Positions 43,655 through 53,366 of a stretch of 64,000 nucleotides of DNA are shown piece by piece. Numbering within the stretch: the stretch's first letter is position 1; each line of letters starts with the position of its first letter. Both the position numbers and the translations under genes were made by a program. A model generated the notes under the pieces. It saw nothing but the letters and a program-made list of their open reading frames with translations, did not search any database and was not told the DNA's origin. The DNA is from Halopseudomonas xiamenensis (GTDB lineage: Bacteria > Pseudomonadota > Gammaproteobacteria > Pseudomonadales > Pseudomonadaceae), in contig NZ_JACLGO010000009.1 of NCBI RefSeq assembly GCF_014219065.1, positions 104,835 through 168,834 of the forward strand. The letters are read 5' to 3'.

Positions 43655-44458
43655 TCAGCCTTGCGCTTGTGCCGCACGCTCAACCGCTGCATTGATTTCA
43701 CTTTGCAGCGGATTGGAACGCAGCGTCAGACCACCGTTGACCTGCAGATTCTGCCCAGTCATGAAACACTCGTCGCTGGCCAGCCATACCGCTGCCGCAG
43801 CGATGTCATCGGAAGTACCGATACGTCCCAGCGGATACCCTTTGAGAAACGCATCGAACAGGCCCGGAACCTGGCTGGCCTCAGCCGTCATGGGTGTATC
43901 CGTGAGGCCCGGAGAGATGCTATTGGCACGAATACCCCGCTCACCGAACTCATTGGCCACGCAGCGCACCACATGATCGGTACCCGCCTTGGTGCCCATA
44001 TAGGCAGCGTGGTTCTCGAACATGATAAAGGCCGTCGCAGAGCTGATCTGGATGATGGAGCCGCCCTGCTGCATGGCATTCACCGCCGCCTGCATGAACA
44101 TGAACGGCCCCTTGAATTGCAGGTCTTGCATGCGATTCAATTCATCTTCGGTGGTTTCCAGGAAAGGCTTCAGCAGCCCCCAGCCGGTCGCATTCACGGC
44201 AATATCAACCTTGCCGTAGCGCTCAATCGTCGCGGCAAACAGTTCATTCACCTGCTGCCTGTTAGTGATGTCACACAGCGCCCACGAACCTTCGATAGTG
44301 GCGGCAAAACGTTCAAGTTCGCCCGCATGCCGTCCAGCCACCAGCACCCGGGCACCGGCATCAGCCATATAACGCGCAATGACCTGGCCCATATTGTTGT
44401 GGCCAGCAGCGCCCAACACCACTGCCACCTTGCCCTTCAGGGCTTTGCTTGCGGTCAT
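43655..44458 (-). CDS. Short-chain dehydrogenase/reductase (SDR)
   Basis: A 267-residue SDR. The cofactor loop is unusual (VLGAAGHNNMGQVIARYMA), NATG replaces NNAG, and catalytic serine (QISSAT) and YMGTK are intact. GGAG lies nine bases before the ATG at 44458; the frame continues upstream through the small exported protein gene in a different frame. The atypical glycine loop suggests a different cofactor contact. It follows the small secreted protein gene. Confidence 0.88.
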   Translation of the reverse strand: MTASKALKGKVAVVLGAAGHNNMGQVIARYMADAGARVLVAGRHAGELERFAATIEGSWALCDITNRQQVNELFAATIERYGKVDIAVNATGWGLLKPFLETTEDELNRMQDLQFKGPFMFMQAAVNAMQQGGSIIQISSATAFIMFENHAAYMGTKAGTDHVVRCVANEFGERGIRANSISPGLTDTPMTAEASQVPGLFDAFLKGYPLGRIGTSDDIAAAAVWLASDECFMTGQNLQVNGGLTLRSNPLQSEINAAVERAAQAQG

Positions 44459-44459
44459 T

Positions 44460-44699
44460 TCATATACTCCAGGTAGCTTGCAAGGATAGCCAGGCAAAGA
44501 CGTTCGTCGGCAAGGGGCCGAGACGCTCGCCAGGACTGACCGGATGAGGAGTGAGCGGTGTGATGCCGCCATTGTGGACAGGAACAGTGGCTGCAGCGGT
44601 GCTCGCCACTTCAACTCTCCACGCCTGGGCATGCGCTGCAGAGATGGCAATCAACGCAGTAGCCAGGGCCATTGATAGCAATACTGGACCATTCCGCAC
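44460..44699 (-). CDS. Small exported protein of unknown function
   Basis: A 79-residue protein with a GTG start; AAGGA lies eight bases upstream. A clear signal peptide (VLLSMALATALIAISAAHAQA) would leave about 53 residues rich in proline, threonine and valine, without cysteine. It ends one base before the following SDR start, so the two are co-transcribed. A strong shared operator stands 43 bases upstream. I recognise no family. A mis-called leader is possible, but the signal peptide, ribosome site and operator argue for a real gene. Confidence 0.65.
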   Translation of the reverse strand: MRNGPVLLSMALATALIAISAAHAQAWRVEVASTAAATVPVHNGGITPLTPHPVSPGERLGPLPTNVFAWLSLQATWSI

Positions 44700-44742
44700 G
44701 GATCTATTCCTTCTTTCTCATTCTTATTTTGCCAGTCAAATT

Positions 44743-44764
44743 AAAAACCGACTGGAAGGTTTTT
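44743..44764 (-). promoter_or_regulatory. Shared 22-bp operator, copy 11 (small exported protein-SDR unit)
   Basis: On the minus strand it reads AAAAAC, CTTCCAGTC, GGTTTTT, preceded by TAAAT. The outer arms are perfect. It marks the right-hand end of the regulon in this window. Confidence 0.78.
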
Positions 44765-44858
44765 ATTTAAATTACATGCTGTTTCATCAAATGACAATAT
44801 GACTTTGCAAGAAACTTCGCAGCATTCTGTCCAAGTGTTGGCTTACGCCGCGTGCTAG

Positions 44859-44902
44859 AGCTATCCACGAATAGCTGTGCGATTTTGCACAACCATTGTG
44901 CA
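44859..44902. other. Two short inverted repeats at the regulon boundary
   Basis: AGCTAT-N6-ATAGCT and TGCACAA-N3-TTGTGCA stand close together between the last regulon unit and the LysR stop. They may form a transcription boundary, but no convincing T-run follows on the minus strand. Confidence 0.4.
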
Positions 44903-44922
44903 GAACACATCCAAGGAGTTTC

Positions 44923-45831
44923 TCACGGAGCCGGCATCACCAACTGCCCCATCAACCTCCCCCGCTCCCTTTCCGCCCTCTCCCGCAGAAAATCCCAGGT
45001 CACCCGCATCCGCGCAATATCCTTGAGTTCGATGGGCATCAACATCCAGAAGGTGCGGATAAAGCGAATCTGCGCCGGCATGATCAATTGCAGCCGCAGG
45101 TCCTGATCGGCGGTGAAGGCCGGCAGGATGCCCAGTCCGGCGCCAGCGGCGATCGCCTCCTGCTGGGCCAGCACACTGGTGCTGCGCACACCGACCGCAC
45201 CGGAGCCAGCGATTTCGTCGAGGAACAGCAGGTCCTTGCTGAACACCAGATCATCCACATAACTGACAAACCGGTGTTTTTCCAGATCGTTGCGCGTGTT
45301 GATCGGGCCGTGCTGCTGCAGGTAGTCCTTACCGGCATACAGGCGCAGCACGTAATCGGTCAGCTTGGTGATGATGAAGGGGCCGCGCTCCGGGCGCTCC
45401 AGGGTGATGACGATGTCCGCCTCATGCCGCGACAGGCGCACCGCCCGGGGCAGCGCCAGCAGGTCCAGGTGCAGGTGCGGGTGGCGGTGGCTGAGTTCGC
45501 TCAACTGCCCGGCCACGAGCATGGTGCCGTAGCCTTCGGTGGCGCCGATGCGCACCTGGCCGGACAGGGTTTCCCCAGGGTTGGGCAGCGCCTGCTCGAT
45601 GCGTACGCTGGCGCCCTCCATCAGTTCCACCTGCGGCAGCAGGCTGCGCCCTGCTTCGGTCAGGGTGTAGCCACTGGTATCGCGGATGAACAGTGCCACG
45701 CCGAGGCTTTTCTCCAGTGCCTGCAACCGGCGCGATACCGTGGTGTGATCCACGCCGAGGCGCCGCGCGGCGGTGGTCAGACGACCCGCCCGGCTCAATT
45801 CGAGGAAGAACCGCAGGTTATCCCAATCCAT
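44923..45831 (-). CDS. LysR-family transcriptional regulator
   Basis: A 302-residue LysR protein. The winged helix-turn-helix is at residues 1-60 (MDWDNLRFFLELSRAGRLTTAARRLGVDHTTVSRRLQALE), then a periplasmic-binding-like effector domain. It is divergent from mmsA with 125 bases between, so it is probably the regulator of the valine catabolic operon. In P. aeruginosa PAO1 the mms regulator is of the AraC family, so this LysR arrangement differs. Confidence 0.9.
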   Translation of the reverse strand: MDWDNLRFFLELSRAGRLTTAARRLGVDHTTVSRRLQALEKSLGVALFIRDTSGYTLTEAGRSLLPQVELMEGASVRIEQALPNPGETLSGQVRIGATEGYGTMLVAGQLSELSHRHPHLHLDLLALPRAVRLSRHEADIVITLERPERGPFIITKLTDYVLRLYAGKDYLQQHGPINTRNDLEKHRFVSYVDDLVFSKDLLFLDEIAGSGAVGVRSTSVLAQQEAIAAGAGLGILPAFTADQDLRLQLIMPAQIRFIRTFWMLMPIELKDIARMRVTWDFLRERAERERGRLMGQLVMPAP

Positions 45832-45843
45832 ACCGCCACCCTG

Positions 45844-45855
45844 TGCATAAATGCA
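45844..45855. promoter_or_regulatory. Palindrome in the LysR-mmsA divergent promoter
   Basis: TGCAT, AA, ATGCA is a perfect 5-bp inverted repeat 12 bases before the LysR start. Its position fits an autoregulatory LysR site. Confidence 0.45.
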
Positions 45856-45956
45856 GACCCAACTTGCGAATGAGCCAATTGTTTATGGGAAAAACGCACT
45901 GCTACTATCCATGACATCTCCCACGACGACAAGGGCGGCTTGCCCAGAGGCGACTA

Positions 45957-47465
45957 ATGAGCAATAACAATATTCCCACCGTCAAACTGCTGATCAACGG
46001 CGAATTCGTCGAGTCGAAGACCGATCAGTGGCGCGACGTGATCAACCCGGCGACCCAGGAAGTGCTGGCCCGTGTGCCCTTCGCTACCCAGGACGAAATC
46101 AACGCTGCGGTGGCCAGTGCCAAGGAAGCCTTCAAGACCTGGCGCAAGACGCCGATCGGCGCCCGCGCGCGGATCTTCCTCAAGTACCAGCAGTTGATCC
46201 GGGAAAACATCAAGGAACTGGCCGCCATCCTCACCGCCGAGCAGGGCAAGACCCTGGCCGATGCCGAGGGCGACGTGTTCCGTGGTCTGGAAGTGGTCGA
46301 GCATGCCTCTGCCGTGGGCAACCTGCAACTGGGCGAACTGGCCAACAACGTCGCCGGCGGCGTGGATACCTACACCCTGCTCCAGCCGCTGGGCGTCTGT
46401 GCCGGCATCACCCCGTTCAACTTCCCGGCGATGATCCCGCTGTGGATGTTCCCCATGGCCATCGCCACCGGCAACACCTTCGTGCTCAAGCCCTCCGAGC
46501 AGGACCCGATGGTGACCATGCGCCTGGTGGAATTGGCGCTGGAAGCCGGCATCCCGGCCGGCGTGCTGAACGTCATCCATGGCGGCGTCGATGCGGTGAA
46601 TGCGGTCTGTGACCACCCGGACATCAAGGCGGTGTCCTTCGTCGGCTCGACCCATGTCGGCACCCACGTGTACAACCGCGCCAGCCAGAATGGCAAGCGC
46701 GTGCAGTGCATGATGGGCGCGAAGAACCACGCCATCGTCATGCCCGACGCCAACAAGGAACAGACCCTGAATAACCTGGTCGGCGCCGCCTTCGGTGCCG
46801 CTGGCCAGCGCTGCATGGCGCTGCCGGTGATCATCCTGGTCGGTGAATCACGCAACTGGCTGCCGGAACTGGCGCGCAAGGCCGAAGGCCTGAAGGTCAG
46901 CGCTGGTGTCGAGCCGGGTACCGACGTCGGCCCAGTGATCTCCACCTCCGCCCTGGAGCGCATCAACGGCCTGATCCAGAAAGGCATCGACGAAGGCGCC
47001 GAGCTGGTGCTGGACGGCCGCAACCCGACCGTGCCCGGCTATGCCGATGGCAACTTCGTCGGCCCGACCATTCTTGCCGGGGTCAAGCCGGGCATGACCG
47101 TCTACGATCAGGAAATCTTCGGGCCGGTGCTGTGCGTGATGCAGGCCGACAACCTGGATGAGGCGATCGACATCATCAATGCCAACCCGAATGGCAACGG
47201 CACCGCCATCTTCACCCGTTCCGGTGGCATCGCGCGGCGCTTCCAGGAAGATATCGACGTCGGCCAGGTCGGTATCAACGTGCCGATCCCGGTGCCGGTA
47301 CCGCTGTTCTCCTTCAGCGGCTCGCGTGGCTCCAAGCTGGGCGATCTGGGCCCATACGGCAAGCAGGTGATCCTGTTCTACACCCAGACCAAGACCATCA
47401 CCGCGCGCTGGTTCGATGACGACGAGCAGGCCGCCGCGGTCAACACCACCATCACCCTGAAGTAA
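45957..47465 (+). CDS. mmsA: CoA-acylating methylmalonate-semialdehyde dehydrogenase
   Basis: A 502-residue ALDH-superfamily enzyme that converts methylmalonate semialdehyde to propionyl-CoA in valine breakdown. N-terminal [36 protein letters not shown], the catalytic cysteine in [11 protein letters not shown] and the C-terminal [15 protein letters not shown] are characteristic of MmsA. It opens the operon with mmsB. Propionyl-CoA leaves via the methylcitrate or methylmalonyl route outside the window. Confidence 0.93.
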   Translation: MSNNNIPTVKLLINGEFVESKTDQWRDVINPATQEVLARVPFATQDEINAAVASAKEAFKTWRKTPIGARARIFLKYQQLIRENIKELAAILTAEQGKTLADAEGDVFRGLEVVEHASAVGNLQLGELANNVAGGVDTYTLLQPLGVCAGITPFNFPAMIPLWMFPMAIATGNTFVLKPSEQDPMVTMRLVELALEAGIPAGVLNVIHGGVDAVNAVCDHPDIKAVSFVGSTHVGTHVYNRASQNGKRVQCMMGAKNHAIVMPDANKEQTLNNLVGAAFGAAGQRCMALPVIILVGESRNWLPELARKAEGLKVSAGVEPGTDVGPVISTSALERINGLIQKGIDEGAELVLDGRNPTVPGYADGNFVGPTILAGVKPGMTVYDQEIFGPVLCVMQADNLDEAIDIINANPNGNGTAIFTRSGGIARRFQEDIDVGQVGINVPIPVPVPLFSFSGSRGSKLGDLGPYGKQVILFYTQTKTITARWFDDDEQAAAVNTTITLK

Positions 47466-47473
47466 CTCTTTAC

Positions 47474-47505
47474 AGGCCGGCCAATGATTGGGCCGGCCTC
47501 TTTTG
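47474..47505 (+). terminator. Internal terminator or attenuator after mmsA
   Basis: AGGCCGGCC pairs perfectly with GGCCGGCCT around an 8-base loop and is followed by CTTTTG. The next gene starts only 14 bases later, so it probably lowers expression of the downstream genes instead of ending the operon. Confidence 0.6.
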
Positions 47506-47518
47506 TTGGAGTAGCGAC

Positions 47519-48292
47519 ATGAGTTTTGAAACCATCCTGATCGAGACCCGCGAGCGCGTCGGCCTGATCACCCTGAACCGCCCCCAGGCGCTGAATGCGC
47601 TGAACACCCAGGTGCTCGACGAGCTGAACCAGGCACTGGACCAGTTCGAGAACGACCCACAGATCGGCTGCGTGGTGCTGACCGGCTCCAGCAAGGCCTT
47701 CGCTGCCGGTGCCGACATCAAGCAGATGGTCGATCTGCAGTACCCAGGCGTGTTCATGGACGACTTCTTCTCCCCCGCCGACCGCATCGCCAACCGCCGC
47801 AAGCCGCTGATCGCCGCGGTTGCCGGCTATGCCCTGGGTGGCGGCTGCGAGCTGGCGATGATCTGCGACTTCATCTACGCCGCCGACAATGCCCGCTTCG
47901 GCCAGCCTGAAATCAACCTCGGCGTACTGCCCGGCATCGGCGGCACCCAGCGCCTGACCCGCGCCCTGGGCAAGGCCAAGGCGATGGAGATGTGCCTGAC
48001 CGGCCGCCAGATGGATGCCGAGGAAGCCGAACGCGCCGGCCTGGTGGCACGCATCATCCCGGTCGATCAACTGCTGGAGGAAACCCTGAAGACCGCCCAG
48101 GTGATCGCCGAGAAATCCCTGCCCAGCGTGATGATGACCAAGGAATGCGTCAACCGCGTGTTCGAGACCAGCCTCAGCGAAGGCGTGCGTTTCGAGCGCC
48201 GGGTATTCCATTCGATCTTTGCCACCGCCGACCAGACCGAAGGCATGCAGGCGTTCGTCGAGAAGCGCAAACCCAACTTCAAGCACAACTGA
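47519..48292 (+). CDS. Enoyl-CoA hydratase
   Basis: A 257-residue crotonase. The oxyanion-hole motif [27 protein letters not shown] and the catalytic glutamate of [19 protein letters not shown] sequence are intact. In valine breakdown it would hydrate methacrylyl-CoA to 3-hydroxyisobutyryl-CoA. It lies between mmsA and mmsB. Confidence 0.92.
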   Translation: MSFETILIETRERVGLITLNRPQALNALNTQVLDELNQALDQFENDPQIGCVVLTGSSKAFAAGADIKQMVDLQYPGVFMDDFFSPADRIANRRKPLIAAVAGYALGGGCELAMICDFIYAADNARFGQPEINLGVLPGIGGTQRLTRALGKAKAMEMCLTGRQMDAEEAERAGLVARIIPVDQLLEETLKTAQVIAEKSLPSVMMTKECVNRVFETSLSEGVRFERRVFHSIFATADQTEGMQAFVEKRKPNFKHN

Positions 48293-48341
48293 GCCAACGC
48301 CGCATGAGCGGCGGGCCGACAACAATAACGAGGTAGCTCAC

Positions 48342-49235
48342 ATGAAAATCGGATTTCTTGGCCTGGGCAACATGGGCGGGCCGATGGCCCACAATCTCAT
48401 CAAGGCCGGCCACCAACTGACGGTATTCGACCTGTCCCAGGCGGCCGTGGCCAGCCTGGTGGAAGCCGGCGCCAGCGCCGCCCCCAGCATTGCCGCGCTG
48501 GCCGGCAGTGATGTGGAAATGATCATCACCATGCTGCCCGCCGCCCAGCATGTGAAGGGCGTCTACCTGGGCGAAGAAGGCCTGCTGGCCCATGTCGCGC
48601 CCCAGGTACGCCTGATCGACAGTTCGACCATCGATCCCCTGAGCGCCCGTGAAGTGGCCGCTGCCGCCGCGGCAAAGGGCAACCGCATGCTCGACGCACC
48701 GGTCTCCGGCGGCACCGGCGGTGCCAGCGCCGGCACCCTGACCTTCATGGTCGGCGGTGACCAGGCCGACTTCGACATCGCCCTGCCGATCCTGCAGGCC
48801 ATGGGCAAGAACATCGTGCACTGCGGCCCCAGTGGCAATGGCCAGGTGGCCAAGGTGGCCAACAACATGCTGCTGGGCATCTCCATGATCGGCGTGGCCG
48901 AGGCCATGAACCTGGGCGTGTCCCTGGGCATGGACCCCAAGGTGCTGGCTGGCATCATCAATACCTCCAGCGGTCGCTGCTGGAGTTCGGACACCTACAA
49001 CCCCTACCCCCAAGTGCTGGAAAACGCCCCGGCTTCCCGCGGCTACACCGGCGGTTTCGGTACCGATCTGATGCTCAAGGACCTGGGCCTGGCCACCGAA
49101 GCCGCCAAGCAGGCGCGCCAGCCGGTGGTACTGGGCGCCGCTGCGCAACAGCTGTACCAGACCTTCAGCAGCCAGGGTAATGGCGGGCTGGATTTCTCCG
49201 CCATCATCAAGCTGTACAACGGAGCGATCGAATGA
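48342..49235 (+). CDS. mmsB: 3-hydroxyisobutyrate dehydrogenase
   Basis: A 297-residue beta-hydroxyacid dehydrogenase that oxidises 3-hydroxyisobutyrate to methylmalonate semialdehyde. NAD motif GFLGLGNMGGPMA, substrate motif DAPVSGGTGGASAGTL and the catalytic-lysine region GNGQVAKVANNMLL are present. CGAGG precedes the ATG at 48342. Confidence 0.94.
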   Translation: MKIGFLGLGNMGGPMAHNLIKAGHQLTVFDLSQAAVASLVEAGASAAPSIAALAGSDVEMIITMLPAAQHVKGVYLGEEGLLAHVAPQVRLIDSSTIDPLSAREVAAAAAAKGNRMLDAPVSGGTGGASAGTLTFMVGGDQADFDIALPILQAMGKNIVHCGPSGNGQVAKVANNMLLGISMIGVAEAMNLGVSLGMDPKVLAGIINTSSGRCWSSDTYNPYPQVLENAPASRGYTGGFGTDLMLKDLGLATEAAKQARQPVVLGAAAQQLYQTFSSQGNGGLDFSAIIKLYNGAIE

Positions 49236-50296
49236 CCGAGCAGACTGTACTGGTCGAGGTCCGCAACGGCGTCGGCCACCTGACCCTGAACCGGCCATCC
49301 GGGCTCAACGCCCTGAACCTGGACATGGTCCGCCAGTTGCGCCGGCAGCTGGATGCCTGGCAGGACGATACCGAGGTGCGCGTGGTAGCGCTGCGTGCCA
49401 ATGGCGAGAAGGCCTTCTGCGCCGGTGGCGACATCCGCGGGCTGTACGACAGCTACCTGGCCGGCGATGGCATGTACATGACCTTCTTCGAGGAGGAGTA
49501 CGCGCTGGACCAGTTGATCCACGCCTACCCCAAGCCGGTACTGGCGCTGATGGACGGCTTCGTGCTCGGCGGCGGTATGGGTCTGGCCCAGGCCGCGTCG
49601 CACCGGGTGGTAACCGAACGGGTGAAGATGGGCATGCCGGAAACCGGCATCGGCTACTTCCCGGATGTCGGCGGCAGCTACTTCCTGCCCCGCCTGGACG
49701 GCGCCATCGGCCAGTACCTGGGCGTGACCGGCTCGCATATCCGCGCCGCCGACGCCCTGTATTGCGGCCTGGCTGACCATTGTCTGAGCAGCGACGTGCT
49801 TGCCGAACTGGACCAGGCACTCAACAACCAGACCTGGTCCGACGACCCGGCCAGCGACTTGGACCAACTGCTGCGCAAACGCGCCTCGCAGAAGATCCCC
49901 GGCTCGGAGATCAAGGCCCTGCGCTCGGCCATCGACCATCACTTCAGCCAGCCGGACATGCCGCGCATCCGCGCCTCGCTGGCCGCCGAGGACTGCCCCG
50001 CCTACCAGGACTGGGCACAGCACACCCTGGCCGCGATCGACAGCAAGTCACCGCTGGCGATGTGCGTCACCCTGGAGCTGCTGCGTCAGGGCCGCGAGCT
50101 GAGCCTGGCCGACTGCTTCGCCCTGGAGCTGCATCTCGACCGCCAGTGGTTCGCCGAAGGCGACATCATGGAAGGAGTGCGCGCACTGATTATCGACAAG
50201 GACAAGAACCCACGCTGGAACCCGCCAAGCCTGGCCGAGGTGACGCCCGGCCGGGTCGCGGAATTCTTCGCCGGCTTTGCGCCAGGCCAGGCCTGA
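49232..50296 (+). CDS. 3-hydroxyisobutyryl-CoA hydrolase
   Basis: A 354-residue crotonase-fold hydrolase. [37 protein letters not shown] and [21 protein letters not shown] match HIBCH-type enzymes, and the long C-terminal extension is typical. It releases 3-hydroxyisobutyrate for MmsB. Its start overlaps the mmsB stop (ATGA). Confidence 0.92.
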   Translation: MTEQTVLVEVRNGVGHLTLNRPSGLNALNLDMVRQLRRQLDAWQDDTEVRVVALRANGEKAFCAGGDIRGLYDSYLAGDGMYMTFFEEEYALDQLIHAYPKPVLALMDGFVLGGGMGLAQAASHRVVTERVKMGMPETGIGYFPDVGGSYFLPRLDGAIGQYLGVTGSHIRAADALYCGLADHCLSSDVLAELDQALNNQTWSDDPASDLDQLLRKRASQKIPGSEIKALRSAIDHHFSQPDMPRIRASLAAEDCPAYQDWAQHTLAAIDSKSPLAMCVTLELLRQGRELSLADCFALELHLDRQWFAEGDIMEGVRALIIDKDKNPRWNPPSLAEVTPGRVAEFFAGFAPGQA

Positions 50297-50310
50297 CAAG
50301 GAGAGAGCAC

Positions 50311-51462
<1,152 letters not shown>

Positions 51463-51465
51463 GCA

Positions 51466-51500
51466 CGAAAAATGGCCGGGCTCACCCCCGGCCATCAAAA
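51466..51500 (-). terminator. Terminator hairpin, best read on the minus strand
   Basis: ATGGCCGGG pairs with CCCGGCCAT around CTCACC. TTTTTCG follows it on the minus strand, but only CAAAAAG on the plus strand. It could end transcripts coming leftward from the GST gene and partly stop the valine operon. Confidence 0.55.
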
Positions 51501-51514
51501 AGAGATCAGGTGGA

Positions 51515-51543
51515 TTGTTTTCCGCAGAAATCTCGACTAGCAT
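51515..51543 (+). promoter_or_regulatory. Possible sigma-70 promoter for the 57-residue gene
   Basis: TTGTTT, 17 bases, TAGCAT resembles a weak sigma-70 promoter about 80 bases before the small gene. No other support. Confidence 0.3.
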
Positions 51544-51622
51544 CGATAGCAACAAAGTCAGCGGCTGATACATTCAGTCAGCGAAAGACAGAACAAGAAC
51601 AATAGAGCAGGACCCTGATGCC

Positions 51623-51796
51623 ATGCTGAAGCGCATTCTCAATGATGTAACCCTGGTTGTCTTCGCCAGCGCCGTACTGGTTACTCTGACCGTCAACGCC
51701 GTACAACGCCCTAGTGCAGCCCAGAGCAGCCAAGCACTCAGTGCCTACTGCCCCAGCCTGCAGTGCAACGCCATGAACCCAGGCCATTGGCTGTAG
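51623..51796 (+). CDS. Possible small membrane protein of 57 residues
   Basis: The frame codes MLKRILNDVTLVVFASAVLV and goes on to a C-terminal part with two cysteines (AYCPSLQC). A hydrophobic stretch at about residues 9-25 could be a membrane anchor or signal. AGGA lies ten bases before the ATG. It is isolated between the valine operon and the GST gene. I recognise no family; confidence is limited by its short length. Confidence 0.5.
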   Translation: MLKRILNDVTLVVFASAVLVTLTVNAVQRPSAAQSSQALSAYCPSLQCNAMNPGHWL

Positions 51797-51806
51797 GGTT
51801 CTGACC

Positions 51807-52475
51807 TCAGAGGCTGTCTTGCGGAAACAGCACAGGTTCATCGCCTTCCTGCCAGGGCTTGAACTTGACCATGGCTTGCTGAAACAGAGGATGCCCCAAC
51901 CAATGCCGCAGCCATCGCTGCAGGTGCGGATAAGGCAGACCGTAGAACACCTCCTGATCCACATGAACAAACTGGCGCACAAACGGCATGATACCGATAT
52001 CCGCCATACTCACCTTGCTACCCAGCAGATACTCACCCTCAGCCAGTAAACCCTCCAGAAACTGCAGAAACACCTCACCCTGCTTCCGGTATTCCAACTG
52101 AGGCAGCTCTGGATACCGATCAGCGTATTTGTAGCGGTCCAGCCAGTATTTGAATTGCTGATCATTCTGGTCGATCAGCACGTTGGCCCGCACCGGATCG
52201 ACACTCAACAGACCCTGCGGATCATGCTGCCGCAGCGCCCACTCCACGATCTCCCTGCTCTGCTCGATGACAATGCTGCCGGTGCCTTCGTTGGCGATCA
52301 GCTCCAGCACCGGCACAGTGCCCTTCGGGCTGATGACCAGCATCTGCGCCGGTTTGTCTTTCAGCACCACCTCCCGCAGCTCGACCTGCAAGCCGGCGAA
52401 CAGGAGGCCGAGCCGGGCACGCATGGCGTAAGGGCAGCGGCGGAAGGAGTATAGGTGGGGTGGTGGCATGTACAT
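51807..52475 (-). CDS. Glutathione S-transferase family protein (glutaredoxin-2-like start)
   Basis: A 222-residue GST. The N-terminal thioredoxin-fold domain has YSFRRCPYAMRARL with the redox cysteine C14, then PKGTVPVLE and IEQSREIVEWAL; the C-terminal helical domain includes MADIGIMPFVRQF. The CPYA site suggests thiol-transferase or omega-like activity. It probably has a housekeeping role and is not part of the catabolic regulon. Confidence 0.88.
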   Translation of the reverse strand: MYMPPPHLYSFRRCPYAMRARLGLLFAGLQVELREVVLKDKPAQMLVISPKGTVPVLELIANEGTGSIVIEQSREIVEWALRQHDPQGLLSVDPVRANVLIDQNDQQFKYWLDRYKYADRYPELPQLEYRKQGEVFLQFLEGLLAEGEYLLGSKVSMADIGIMPFVRQFVHVDQEVFYGLPYPHLQRWLRHWLGHPLFQQAMVKFKPWQEGDEPVLFPQDSL

Positions 52476-52583
52476 CGGAACTCCCTGTGAATCAACTACT
52501 GTCCCTTAAATGATCCTACTCTTTAAATGTACCTGACCCCATTTTCTGCATTTTCTGTGTCACTTTTTGAGCAAGTCAATCGC

Positions 52584-52661
52584 AGCTAACGCCCGGCACA
52601 TGGGCCGATTTGTAGCCGCGAAGCGGCGGGAGATCGGTCGCTGTGCAGCCGATTGTTATGT
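52584..52661 (-). repeat. attC recombination site 1 (vapBC cassette)
   Basis: On the minus strand it runs from ACATAAC to GTTAGCT, about 78 bp, with inverted arms and a GCCGC-TTCG-GCGGC-like tip. It has the R''/R' core layout of an integron attC. It marks the left end of the array. Confidence 0.75.
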
Positions 52662-52679
52662 TCTTCCTGAAGAGCTAGA

Positions 52680-52709
52680 ATGTGTACATATTCTGGAAAC
52701 CATACACAT
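52680..52709. promoter_or_regulatory. Inverted repeat at the vapBC promoter
   Basis: ATGTGTA and TACACAT form a 7-bp perfect inverted repeat with a 16-base spacer, ending 9 bases before vapB. It is a likely binding site for the VapBC complex. Confidence 0.6.
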
Positions 52710-52718
52710 AGGTGCACC

Positions 52719-52913
52719 ATGAGAACAAACATTGTCATTGACGATCAGCTGATGGCCGAGGCCCTCAAAGCCTCCGGCTACGAAACCAAAAAAGAAGCCG
52801 TCGAGCAAGGCCTGAAACTTCTGGTTCAATTGAGCAAACAGCAGGAAATTCGAAAGCTGCGAGGAAAAATCAAGTGGGAAGGCGACCTGGATGAAATGCG
52901 GAGCGCCCGATGA
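52719..52913 (+). CDS. vapB: VapB-type antitoxin
   Basis: A 64-residue antitoxin beginning MRTNIVIDDQLMAEALKASG, the ribbon-helix-helix start typical of VapB proteins, and ending with a toxin-binding WEGDLDEMR tail. AGGTG lies five bases before the ATG at 52719. It overlaps vapC by four bases (ATGA). It lies opposite to the direction of the attC-defined array and so carries its own promoter. Confidence 0.9.
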   Translation: MRTNIVIDDQLMAEALKASGYETKKEAVEQGLKLLVQLSKQQEIRKLRGKIKWEGDLDEMRSAR

Positions 52914-53311
52914 TACTGGTGGATACCAGCGTTTGGATCGACTATTTCAACGGAGTCAATAACCCACACACTGACTTGCTGGATGCCTCGATAGTCCAAG
53001 GGTCTGTTGCCATCGGGGACCTAATCTTTCTGGAAATCCTGCAAGGCATCCGGAACGACAAACAATATCGTCAGACCAAGCAAAGCCTGCTCGCGCTAAA
53101 TCAATACGAGATGTTTGGCAAAGATATGGCGGTCAAATGCGCAGACAATTATCGCTCACTTCGCAAAAGGGGCATCACGATCAGAAAAACGGCCGACGTG
53201 ATCATCGCGACATTCTGCATAGAAAAGGAGCTACCCCTGCTGTTTCTGGATCGCGATTTTTTCCCCTTTGTTGATCACCTGGGGCTTGAGTCTGCATTGC
53301 GAGAAACGTAA
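52910..53311 (+). CDS. vapC: VapC-type PIN-domain ribonuclease toxin
   Basis: A 133-residue PIN-domain toxin. The acidic active-site residues are D5 (MILVDTSVWIDYF), E42 (LIFLEILQGI), D96 (KTADVIIA) and D114 (LFLDRDF). It cleaves RNA, often tRNA or rRNA, when not bound by VapB. Its TAA stop lies inside the attC 2 core site. Confidence 0.93.
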   Translation: MILVDTSVWIDYFNGVNNPHTDLLDASIVQGSVAIGDLIFLEILQGIRNDKQYRQTKQSLLALNQYEMFGKDMAVKCADNYRSLRKRGITIRKTADVIIATFCIEKELPLLFLDRDFFPFVDHLGLESALRET

Positions 53312-53365
53312 CGCCTGAATTAAGCCGCGCCGCGAAGCGGCGTCGGCTTGAATGAATTGTTAGCC
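53306..53365 (-). repeat. attC recombination site 2
   Basis: A 60-bp site. On the minus strand it runs from GGCTAAC to GTTACGT, with arms pairing around CCGCTTCGCGG. It closely resembles the attC found with aadA-type cassettes of mobile integrons. It ends one base before the stop of the zinc-ribbon gene. Confidence 0.85.
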
Positions 53366-53366
53366 G

